This document shows, piece after piece, positions 11,191-24,300 of a stretch of DNA of 64,000 bases. Within the stretch, counting starts at the first letter, position 1. Each line of letters opens with the position of its first letter. The notes below the pieces were generated by a model. That model was given only the letters and a program-made list of their open reading frames with translations, searched no databases and was not told the origin of the DNA. The translations under genes and the position numbers were made by a program. This stretch comes from Lingula anatina (taxonomy: Eukaryota > Brachiopoda > Lingulata > Lingulida > Lingulidae): positions 174,010 through 238,009 of the forward strand of contig NW_019775544.1 of the NCBI RefSeq assembly GCF_001039355.2. The letters run 5' to 3'.

Positions 11191-12319
11191 GTAAATCACG
11201 TGATTTTCCCGTGTTGCAGTCTTTGAGAAGTTTCAGTTCAGGGCGTTTGAAGTTTTGTCTCGACAAAATGCTCAAAAATGTCAGTTAAGCACTAGTTGCA
11301 ATTTTTTGAAATTTATAACGAATAAAGTTTATGAAATTTGCAATATTATGTAGAAAAATCATGAAAATTAAACCATGCGAAGTATAGTTTATTTGATGCG
11401 CAATATTTATAGTACATGATCTGCACGGAAGCCATCCCAGCCATGTGCTTGTGCGGTCGCCAATTTGGGTTTGTTTCCGGGTCATTAGATTAACATACAG
11501 CCATAATTGCCCTAATTGGTCACAGCAATTTGAGCTGCAGCTACAGCTGAGTGATCACCGCTGGTCACTAGTGACAGGTTTTAAGCTGAAGAGTGTGGAC
11601 ACTTTTGGTGAATTTTTGCAGTTAATAAACGTCAATATCTTTGTTGCTTGTAGGGATATTTAAAAAATTTCAAGTGATTTCATCCGGTTTTTGCATTACC
11701 TTTCAGAAGATATAAGTATTATAATTTTCTGGTCAGTTTCAAAATGTTTCTGATATACCTACTTTATGTTCATTACAAACGGTACACACATTTTCCCCAG
11801 AATTAGGATATTTGCAACACATAAGATATCATAAGGCCGAATAATGTGGCAACATTGGCCTCAGTCACTGAATCAGTATAACTGTTTTGCTCCGCACCTG
11901 TACTTACCAAGACTTCGTCTCGGTCTATCTTTTATCATATAAGCCAACTTTCGAGGGACCTAACACTGAACACGCTTTATGCTATAGAAAAGAGGTCGCT
12001 TTCTTCAAGACGTTAAAAGGCTAATTAAGCAACGTTAACAGCGAATACATCATCGATACTGCTATAAAACACGATTGTCAAAAGTGTAAGTCATCTATAA
12101 CATAAAATTAAAATTACAATTGGTAATTTGAAAATTATATTTCCATCTCTTCGGCGATCTCCTCTTTGACAATACGCCACCTATACAGAGATAAGATTGG
12201 AAGCATGAAAGGTTAGGCCTTCTGTCACAGCCTCACAGGATTTTATCCAGACCCCAGCCGTGAGATTGCAGAGGCAGCCTTTTCTTAAATTGTATAAATA
12301 GCAGCTAAATCTGCATGAA
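11191..12319. other. intergenic sequence upstream of exportin-5
   Basis: No repeat family or coding exon is recognised. It should hold the XPO5 promoter and 5'UTR. The closest sequence upstream of the ATG, 'aaattgtataaatagcagct' (about 12284-12303), contains a TATA-like 'tataaata', but it lies only about 30 bases before the chosen start codon, so it is not a convincing core promoter for this ATG. Confidence 0.4.
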
Positions 12320-15300
12320 ATGGAAGCTGAGATTTTGCAGTTTGCATCAAGACTTGCCATGGCAGTTGAAACTGTGATGAATCCGGCTGTTGAGCGTGAT
12401 GATCGGTTGAAGGCACACCAGGTACTTTGTGTTTGTGATAAAAAAAGAAAAAAATTAAGATAAAAACACTGCTAAATTCAAGCACCAGTTGCCTTTCTTA
12501 TTTCTACTAGCGGATTGCATTTACACTTTAATCGATTTTTTTTTCACAGAACAGAATCTTCAGTGTTTATGGAAAAATTAAATGGATGCCTGGGATATCA
12601 AATAGCATATTTAAAGTGGTGTTAACATCCCTTACAGACATTTCCCATTCAACTCTAGGGGACAATATTGTAATCCTACAGGACTCTATGGGCCTTTCTG
12701 GGAATTTTATTGGACATCAAATAGGATTCCTGTGTAGGACATACATGCATATCCTGTAGGACTTTAAAGGATTTTGAGCCAATTTACTGCAGGGTTTTTT
12801 TAAGACACCTGGAGTGTCCTATAGGACCTTACAGGATTTTGGAGCAATTTCCTATGGGATCCTATTGGATGCCGAAGGCTTTAGGGCCAATTTTTATAGG
12901 ACATTCTACAGGAAAGTTCCATAAGGGATTATTCCACTATTTAATTATATATATGATAAGTGGTGGTCAATGTGTCCCACTGCTTCAGAATTTTAATTGA
13001 TGCATGTCAGTCTAGCTATGACCAATAGATGAATTGCTATACAAATGATCCCGTGAAGGGTGCTATATTAACAATAGGATAATTGCACTTATATTTCCTT
13101 TATAAATATGCTTGCCTGTACCAGCGCCAAGGGGAATTAAATCTGTTACAAATACTCTGGTCCACTGTATGCAACATACAAGATAACATTGTCTCTCAGC
13201 TGCGATTTGAATTTTTCAGCGTAATTTCACTCTTGTATGTTGCAAACAGTGGACAACTCACATTGTAACAAATACTTACAGACATGTACAAACCTGAAAT
13301 ATATTTCAAAGCAATAATCCTTAGTTTAACCCCATAGCGCCTGACGGCATCTGACCTAGAAAGTGCCCTTGGTCCTGAGCCCTCTACCCGGATGCACTCA
13401 ATTTTACAGGCGGCCTCATTTAATCAATGATAAGGTATTCACTTGTCTAGAAAACACCTAAGAACTGTACATTTTTAGAAAGCCAACAATGTAAGCTTTA
13501 AAGTCATATCAGTTTTATTCATATTTGTTAACTTAGGTAGAAATAGCAGGAGTTTAAATATGAGACTTGCTTTTCTCGAAGAGAAGTAAAAAACAAAACT
13601 TTAATTTCAGCATGCACATTCTTTTTCACTTTACCAAATAATTTGTTGAATTTTTCTCATAAACACTCGAAATATGTTTTAAACAATGTCAGAAAATTTC
13701 AGAAAGATGTCTTATTTAGTTTTTGAGTTATAATAAATTTCCTGGGATGCGTGCTGTACCTAAAAACCTTCATCACGTTAGCTAGTTGCACAATATACAG
13801 GCGGGCTAGCTGACTGGAAGACTTCCACCTAATTACGTTTATAATTACAAATAGATTGTAACTTAAGTGCCTTTTTCAAAAGTTTTTCTATAGTTTTTTT
13901 TAATCAACTGAACCAGGATACTCATAAAATTTTGTTTTGCACTCAAATCATATACAAGAATACAAACATTGTCATGAGCAAATATTACACTTTCGTGAAT
14001 AAAAATTGCATCATAAAAATACAAGCAAACGTGGCATTTGTACTAATACTCAAGTAGGAAAAGTATGTTGATACAGCGCACTAGTAAACATATTACATCT
14101 GTATTAATACACAAGCAGGAAAAGACATATGTTGATGCAGCACACAAGTAAACATATGTCATTTGTACTTATACATAAGCAGGAAAAGACATGTTGATGC
14201 AGTACAACGTAACATATGACATTTGTATTTATGCACAAGCCGGAAAAGACATGTTGATACAGCACACAAGGCAACATTTAGCCTGACTTGCCACGGAACG
14301 GTTACAGTCATTTTATCAGCAATATAGCCCTTCCAATTACTATTGTCGTCTGCTTGGTTACTGCCGTTAGTATCATCAGCGTTTTTTATAAATCAAGCCC
14401 CACGTCCAAATCTGCTCTCTGACAACTCATACTAGCCAAAGGTACATAATCTTTGAAGTTATCGGAGTATCAAAATCTATCAAGGACGCTTCCCCGAAGT
14501 CTGAATTTTCTAACAAATCTAGAACATTTCTCAACCCATAATTTCTGCTGACTTCTCGTCGCCATTTTGACTTCTTAGCGTCTCGACAATGGTTGAAATA
14601 AATCGCTTTTTCATTATCTAATTCTCGCTACACGTCTTTCAAAAGCCGGTAGTAAACAAAAAACTAACATTAAGTTATTCTTGTGATAGAAGTATGAATT
14701 GTTACAAACGACAGGGGACAGTACAAGCATGTAAACACAGAAACCGCGTATATGCGGTTCCCGGCACTGAGGACTTTTTAAAATGAACCGCATATGTGCG
14801 GTTCCCGGCGCTATGGGGTTAATCATTACATTCAGTTCTTTTAAGCAGATGCAGGTGCGCACATTTTCTGCTTGGCAGCTAAATCCATTTTTAATTCAGC
14901 ACAGCATGTGAAATGTCAACTTTTTTCATGAGTACCTGTTAATGATTTAGTAGAAAAAATACAAAGATTTAGTAAAAAAAATTAACTTGGTGTGTAACTG
15001 CAATTCTTATGGTGTTCTTCCTCCTGTCAAAACTTGTCATTCTCTTCCTCGTCTTTTCAGCTATGTGAAGAATTCAAAGAGTCTTCACCATTTTGTGCTC
15101 AGTGTGGATTACTACTGGCTTCTAAGGATAAACCACACGTAATAAGAAACTTTGGTCTTCAGCTGATTGAACACTGTGTAAAGTAAGTCCTAAGGTTATG
15201 GTATATAAAGGGTCGACAGTCTTCTCAGTGCACATGGTTCTGCATTTACTGTAAATTAATTAAAATTATATGCTTATGGTAAATCCATGACCAGACTGAA

Positions 15301-18300
15301 ATGTGATAGTACAATGTATTTATGGCAATAAAGCTGAATAGTTTGAATGCTGGCCATCCTTAGTTTTAAAGATAGTAAGTTAATGTCTTCCAGTGGAGAT
15401 TTTCTAAATACAAATGGGCAGTGGTTTATTTGTTATCATCCAGGGACAGCATAGTAAATGTTTTGACTGATAAGTGAAGATATCACAGTAGCTGTTATAC
15501 TTGACAATTTTTGTATTGAAATACGTACATGTTTGATGCTGCTGCTGATGATGTTCAGTTTATCATCAATAGCCAAATTTAAGAAAAGTTAAATGGGATA
15601 TTTTTTAGATATAGCTTAACAATTAATCTTTACTGTACCTATATTATAAACATAAAATTCTTTTCAGGTATCGTTGGAATGCCATGTCACCAGAGGAGAA
15701 GAGTTTTATAAAGGATAATGTCATGGCTTTGCTTGCCAGTGTAAGCTAATTACTTCTGATTAGACTATTCAATCTAGTGAAGATTTCACTTTTCAAATTG
15801 TTAGGATATAACTTAATTTAAAATTTAATGAGTTTATAACTATGGGTGCACTCTATCTATAGAATAACTTAAATTTTTGACTGTAATTGTTCACAGCATT
15901 GTTAACATGTTCCCTTCCCTTAAAGTAAAAGTCTTTTTTTATCTCATGCAGGGAAGTGAGGATATCCTTACTGAACAAAGTCACATAAAGAATGTCCTGT
16001 CCAGAATTGTGGTTGAGATGGTTAAAAGAGAATGGCCTCAGCACTGGTCCACACTGTTAAGTGAACTGGATACTCTGTGTAAAATTGGGGTAATGAAAAA
16101 CTGAAACAAAAATTGGTTTAAATTATTAGTATACTGACACTTAATGCCTGTCCAATTACTTATGGCCTGTGATTGCACATTGATAGTGTAAGATTGGGAT
16201 AAACTGTCGCAGCCTTCATTTCAACTAACATGAATCATTATTACCTTCCAGCTAGAAACATATCAGAAATTCTGAGTTAATTTTTAGAATTAATTATTTA
16301 ATTTATTTGTTAATTTCATTTTTTTATTATTACTATTTATATTTACTTATTTGTGTGTATGTGTGTGTGTACTTTATTTCTAGCATTAATTTGGTGTCTT
16401 TTCTTGCGTTAAGATCTCAGTTTTAATTGACCAGTTTGCTAGATTTTTTCTGTAGATGTTGCTTGATATAGTATTACCTCTTCTATTTTTAAAGCAGGCA
16501 ATGGTCTGTACATTTGAATTCCTTTGTTAATCATTATTTCAATTATATTTATAATAGTACACTTGCTGAAAATAAGATGACCATAAGAACCCTTATTTGT
16601 TATGCTCATTTTCAGTTGTGTTTAAAGATATTAATATACAATGTTTATCTGTGACAATTTTTTATTTTGGTATTTTTATTTTGTTTTGCAGCCTACTCAA
16701 GTTGAACTTGTACTCCTTATCTTCTTGAGGCTGGCAGAGGATGTGGTGGCTTTCCAAAATTTCCAGACTCAGCGAAGAAGAGAGATCCACCAGGCTCTGA
16801 CAGGAAACATGAGCGCTATTTACAGCTTTATGTTGACAGCATTACAAGAGCATGTCACAAAATATAAAGATTTACAAAATGTGTGTTTCTAAATCAATTG
16901 CATCATCGTAATTTTGTGTATGATTTAATTATAATGATACTGGCCTGAAGACCACATCTATTAAATATGTTATCTCTGATATTGACTAAATATCTGCAAA
17001 GTGTCTACCATTCCCTTCATAGTCCTTAATGATGATCATTGTTTTGAGTGAAAAGACAAGAATTTTGGATATACCCCATCACAGCATAGCTATATTCTAT
17101 GTTAACACCAATTCTTGGCAACTAATAGAAAATGAGGAAAGAGGTATAATTTACAATATTCTAGTTCCCATCAAATCATATATTGAATAATAAAGCAAAG
17201 TGTATGTTTTTGGATTGTCAGGATGGCTCTTCCCCCGATAATCCAGAGTTATTGGTGCACTGTAAGGTGGCTCAAGCAGTCCTGATGGCTCTGACTGGGT
17301 ACCTGGACTGGATCAGCTGGTCTCTGGTCTTTGCTAACAATGACATGCTGCTATTACAATATCTGTGTCTGCTGCTCAGTGATTCCAGTCTGCAGTTACA
17401 TGCTGCGGAATGCCTCCTGATCATAGTGAATAGAAAGGTAATGTTGATCAGCACGGTGAAAATGGGGGTGACTTGGATACCATAGCTGTTACAGTAGCAT
17501 TGTTTTGCATTCTTCTGACATATGTCTGGGCTTGAGGGCTGTCGCCATTTCAACCACTTTTTGTTGTATAGGAGATAAAGAGATGTTTGAAGGCCCAGAG
17601 TTTAATAATATGAAAAAGTAAAGCAAAATGAAGTTAAGAAAAATATTAATGCAAAACATGCCGGATATCTTTGTTGGCATTTGATAATTTTGTCTTGCAG
17701 GGTAAACTGGAAGACAGAAAGCCATTATTAGCTTTATTCAGTGAAGGTGCTATGAGTACAATATTAAGTGCAGCACAGTAAGTCATTTGAATATTTGTAC
17801 ACATATGATGCAGTAAGAACATATATAAATTCTGCAGACCTTTTCAACTGATGTAAAACATCAGCTAATTGTACTTGAACGACAAATACTTGAACATCAC
17901 AATATCATTGTTTATTTAAGAGACCATATTGTAAGTAAGGTGACTTTAGTATTTATGAGAAGTGCATTTTAGAATCTTGTGATAATTTCTTAAACCATTT
18001 TAGTTTTTGGCTGATCAATATCAAACCTCAAATTTAGGGATATAAGATCATAATCTATGCAAGTTTTATGATAACTAATATTTTAGGGCAGCCTTACATG
18101 TATCACTGAATGAATACTACTATCAGTTCCTTAAGAAATTATGCCAAGTTTTGACAGGAATTGGAACCCAACTCTGTGCTTTATGGGTATGTAAGTTCAT
18201 GATGATGCCATGTAGATATATCTGTCTTCTACAGAACAAGGTTTCTTTGAATTGTAACTTTGTTTTTGAAATGTATTATATTAGTAACACCCATTTTTAA

Positions 18301-21300
18301 AGAATCATTCTGGACTCTGTCTCTTTTCCTAATTAAAGAAAGTTTTTTTGTCCCGTGTAAATCCAGGTTTTTGTGGTGATTATTTTTAGGGTTCCAGTGA
18401 TGATATTGGCCAACCAGAAAACTTTGGAAAGTATCTAGAAGCAATTCTTGCACTGACTCAACACCCCAGTCAGGTAGTCGGATATTTACTGAAATTTGTT
18501 ATGACCAGAAAAAAATTGTTAATTTATTTATTTATTTATTTATTATTATTACTTTGTTTATTTGCTTTTTAAAGAAGTAGCTATTAGCCATTAATCTCCT
18601 TTTCAGTGGTGTTTATTAGACTGTTGATGACATGGGATTTTACTTTTGGTTGATGTTAAGTACCTTAAAAGCAAACAAAACAAAAACCTGTGTAACAATT
18701 GCAGGCCATTCACCAGGTTGGCCCCATTCCCTGATGAATAAGCTCTAGATTGACAGCAAAATATTGGAGTTATGAATTTCAGTAATTAGCTACTGATTGA
18801 ACAAAAATAATACCTTATTCTTAGTACGTAACACAGCTGATGAAATTTTCTGATATGGTAAAGCTATTTTTATTGAATTCCAGATGCTTGGCAGCTACAC
18901 ACACTCCTTGCTTGCATCATTCCTGAAGCATGAACACATCTCCAAGGATCCTGTAATGGTGGCCACAATAGACAAGATCCTGAGTATATCTTCCCAAGCT
19001 CTAATGAAGGTACTTGTGAGGCTCTATGATTCAATACTAGTACATTGAGTTTGTACCAAAGGCAAAATTATTTCTTCAAAATATTCAGCAATTCAGTTCA
19101 ATTCATAGATGCTGTGGATGAAACATTTCACTTTATTGTTGGCATTGATTATTTAAAAAGTGCAAAACATGTTAATTAACATATATAACTCATCATATCG
19201 TATCATAACATACCTGGGGTTCAGTTTTCTTGTCAAAGGATAAATTCATGTATTACGAGTTCTTTTATTTGTTTCAGAAGTAATTGTGTTAAACCAAAAA
19301 TTTAACTTACAAAAATGTTTGATAAAATTTTGTCGTTTTGTTCTCAGGTTGGCTTTCCTTCTCACAGGAACCACCCCAGCTGTGATTATGCAAGATTGGA
19401 TTTTGACTGTGATGAGGACTTCAATGTGTTCTTCTCCAGTAAGGAACAACTAACACACTACCTCACATCATTTTACAGTTTACAAGCTGTAATAATCCCC
19501 CAACACCCCCACATACAGTTTTCCTCATATGATGCACCTTGCAACCTGCCCTATTACATCTGTTGGGTTGATGCTGGTTCATATTCGATCGACCCATTGC
19601 TAAACAAGCTGTTAAGTTTACAAACATGATGATATAGTCTCATCATTTTCATTATTTATTCAGAAATATTCAGTTTTACCCTTGTATGTTGATAAAACTT
19701 GTTTTTCAACTCTATTGATTAGCCTTTTAAAGTTACTTTTAAAGTTGCTTTTAGTGTTACACCTGTATTAAATTCAATAATTACCAAGGGAGGAAAATGT
19801 TTTTCAGGATATAGGGCAGAAGTAGTCGAAACACTGAGGTTGGTGACATTGATTGCTCCTGATGTAACCTTTCAGTATACCAGTTGCTGGCTCCAAACAC
19901 TGCTTCAGAAACCTTTAGATCTTGGAGATGGTGAGTTTAATTTTGCACATTTTGTTTCTTTCTGTGTGTTGAAACGAGCAAGTCATTGTTTCCAAATAAC
20001 ATCTTACTTGTGCAGGGATGAGATTTTTCCTACTATCAGCAGATTTCAGACTTTTTTGGAGACAAAAATATCATTGACTTAGGTGGCCCCCTGGACCTCC
20101 TCTGTTTGAAGTGCAAAGACAAATCAGTTGTCCTGTGTACAATATAGATACAGTGGAGAAAAGTCCATGCAATATTGGATTTTCTTTCTTCATCCCAGGC
20201 CCAGAGACAGGGCACTGTAATCTCAGCTCCCCTGCCTTTCTGGAGTGGGATGCCCTGGTTGCCATGTTGGAGAGTGTCATGTCCCGTCTGAAGTCCAGTC
20301 CTCACCCACAACCCCCTGTCACGGATGGCATACAACTGTTTAAGGCAGTGCTCAACTACCAGACCCAGGTATGTGCTTTTATAGGTTTGGTGAGATAAAT
20401 ATATTTTGAGTGAAGAAATGTGTTACCAATTGTCTGCCATTTCTTTGTGCAGTCTGTAGTTTGGATAATGTTTATTTTTGTTTGGTTTATTTCCTTTATC
20501 TGCTATGGCAAGTGATATTACCACCTCAACAAAAATTATAATGACCCAAAATGTAATTTAATATCTCAGTATTTTTTTCCTCTTGCAGGATCCCCTTATT
20601 TTGTCTTGTTTGCTGTCATGCATTTCTGCACTGTTCACCTACATCACATATGCGCCAGATACACTGCCTACAGTGTTGGACAAAGTAAGACCCAATATTG
20701 CAAGTTTTTTCAGATTTGTCTTTTCACTCAAAATTAGTGCAAAAGAAAAAAATTATTTTTTATTGAAAAGAAGAATAAGAGAAAAAAAGAAAGAAGTAAT
20801 AACCGATATCAGTGCCTATATTGTACATTGCTAGATATTCACCACGGTGTTGTTTAACCTGGGATGTCAGACCAAGGCCACCAGGAGCCGAGCTGTCAAA
20901 AATGTTCGGCGACATGCGTGCTCAAGCCTGGTGAAGATATGTAAGCAATTCCCAGAACTACTGCTTGTAAGTTTTTTTTTTATTGTAATTAGCATAAAAG
21001 TAGACCATGTTCAAGTTGATGAAGAATTTCAAGTGCTTCTGTTACTTTTGGCAAACCATTGATATTATATACATGCAAACTTATATTCTATTGATATTCT
21101 GTGCAGACAGTAATAATTACACCTGGATAAGACCAAAGTTTAGTGCAGATAATATTAGTTGAATAAATCTAACTTAATGGGATATTCAGACGTGGTTTTG
21201 TATATGTTTCAATTTGTTAGCCTGGCTTTGACCAGTTGTACACACATATCAAGAAACTCAGTGATGATCCTGCCCAGCTTTCACAAATGGAAAAATGTAC

Positions 21301-24300
21301 ACTCATGGAATCTCTTATCCTTATAAGGTATCATAACATTCAATACCTTGAACTGATAAGTCAATATGCAAATAATGTTTCTTGTCATCATGTACTATGT
21401 CATAGGCATGTTTTCTGAGACATGTCTGCAAAAATGATGTTGAACTAAACTAATAAAATAGGTGATGGATCTCATTTGAAGTATAAGTATCATGATTGTA
21501 TTTGAAATTATGTTAAAATAAGTATTATGCCCCTTTGATTATTAATCATTACAAGAATTAATATTGAATTTTAAAAAGAAAATTAATAATTTGTTATATT
21601 TTTAGTAATGAGTTCAAGAACTATGACAAGCAGTCTGCATTTCTAGCTGACATCTTGGCACCAGTAAGGGAAATGTGGCTATCACAGGATTTCAGAGAGT
21701 AAGGAACATGCATTAACAAATCTTTCTATTTTTGTGGATTTTCAATTTTACATGTAATTCAGTTGTTCATAGCAAACAAAGAGCTACACATCTTAAATAT
21801 TGTCTTGTTGGAAGCCTGATATTGTGACAGAGTAAATGGTATTTTCCTCAAAGATTACTTAGTGGGGTAAATGTTGTTATCACAGTTTTTCTTACCAAAA
21901 CACTTAACTTTTACTTACACCCTTCAGTATTTGTACTGAACAAAACAAACAACAACAACAACAAAAAAACTTTCTTCATTGTACAAGTCTTCTTTTTTTT
22001 TCACATTTTTATGATATTATTTAGCAACCTTTTTTTTCATGATAGTTAAGGTTTTAATCTCTTTATTTTTATTCTCCTTTTTAGAGCCTTTTGGTCTACA
22101 GAAAAATTCATGTCCTACATAGGAATAGACAGGGCACCAGTAGAACCCAGCTCAGCTGATACTTGTGGCATTAACAGGTCACATGTAAGTTTGTATGTTC
22201 AGACTTTCCCTCATGCCTCATAAAAAAGATGGAATCCCAGTGAATGTTCTGGCTTCTTAATGTAATGTTCTGCAATAACTGATTTCTTATGCTCATTGAT
22301 TGTAGTTTTTAGCTGTCTACCCAACCCCGCTATGTAAAGTGAGTCATACTCAGAACAGTAAGCTAACATGTAAGCTTCATAAGTGCTTTGGGTACAAATA
22401 ATAGTCTCTGGACGACTGTATTTATACCGGGCTGATGAATATTATTGCTTATTAAATATTTTCACTTTCTTTTGCAGATTCTTTACTGCATATCCACAAT
22501 CCTTGCCGTCCTGAAACGAAGCACATGTCCTGCTAAGAGTGAGGTAACAGTGATGTGTTAGGTGTGACAGTTGTGAAGATTGCTGAGATATTCTTCAGTG
22601 TGTCAGGTGTTACAGTGTGCAATTTGTTGCAGGGCATTGTTGAAAAGTATTAATATTTGTACAGACCTAAAGTGGAATATGATGCAAAAGAATCGGAGAC
22701 AAAACTGTGCAAGAAAACTGATGTTTCTTCTAGGTAACAATTCCAATGAAGACATCTGGTATATTGAATAAATCAGGTTGATATCATGGTAAAATTCAAA
22801 CAAAATTGACAGTGTTGTCACTGCTTCATTAATAATATCTCAGCAAGAAGAAGCAAAAAAGTTTTTGTGGATAATTAAGAGTGATTTATGTAAAAAATTG
22901 AAAAAATGGAAGACTTTATTTTTGCTTTAATTTGTAATTAAAATTTATTAATGAACTTACAACAATAACATTAGAATATAAAAGCTTACACTACATGTTT
23001 CAGGTAGCTGCCAGTGGTGGGTTTGTGTTGTGTGAGACAGCAGCAGGTGCTCCTGCTTACAGGAACCCTGCTACGGCACACATTCTACCACTGCTGGTCA
23101 ACCTACTGGCCCTGCTCAGGTAAATATATATAATATAAAATAATTATAACCCAGTATTATGTGCAACTGTGTAGGCTGACATAAAACACTGGCCATATTA
23201 TTAAAGTGTTATCTTTTATCTTTGTTAAGGCCCTAAATTTAAATTAGTAAATGATTATAATGTATCAGTAGCTTAGACATACAGTTATTTTGTATCTATT
23301 TCAGGGTTTTCAATGAGCTGTGGTTCCCTCAGTATTCTTCAAAGCGGCATCCGGAGTTTTACAAGGCCTATGATCTGCAAGAAACTGAAAAGTTGATTTT
23401 GCTAGGTAATAAGTGATTTAAAAACACACTCTTTGTGCTCAGTCATATTAAAATTATCTTTTATATTTGTATTGTATCTCTGCTTAAAACAGTATTCATG
23501 TTTTAAATTCTAGTAAAAATAGTTACCTACAGTACATGTACATCTTAAATCATGTAATATTGGATTAAGAGGACGAATGAAAGAGAAAGACAACTGACAT
23601 TATTTTTCCAGGAATCCAACCACCTTTTATAGATAATACAGATAATGCAGCTTCTAAAGATCCACTCAAGAGGATGCAGGGGTTCATCAACTCAGCACAT
23701 GATAATTCGTAAGACTTATTTTGAATCATCACATCTGAATAACCTTTTTATCTGTCTCATTCCCAATTCAATATCACGTTTGTACAACAAGAATAAGGCA
23801 ATAAAAAGAGGGACAAAAATGTTAAAAATATTGAAAATATGGAATTGGTGTCTTTCATGTGGAAGGACTTCACCTTAATTTTTGTTGTAGGAATTTAATA
23901 TTTTTGAAATATCTCTCACAAAAGTTTGGATAATGCATTTAGCTTCTCATATTCTCCCTTCATTACATTCTAGTGGAGGAACATATGATTATATTGAATT
24001 TTTATCCTTAATTTTCAGCTATCACATCTTGGGCAATTGCTGTAGCAGTCTTGGCTATGAATTCTACAGAATGCCTGACTTGGCACAATCTATTATAAGT
24101 CATGTCTTCCACAACTTAGAAGTTGTTCCAGATTACAGACTTAGACCCATCATTCATATCCTTTTTAACTGTGTTGAGTAAAAGAGGTGTGGTCATTGGT
24201 GAGCAGGGTTTATATTTCTATGATATCTGGAAATGAATCTTTTCCTTCATTACATTTGCTTTTACAATTCCTTAATTGTATGTTACGTGTATTCCTGAAG

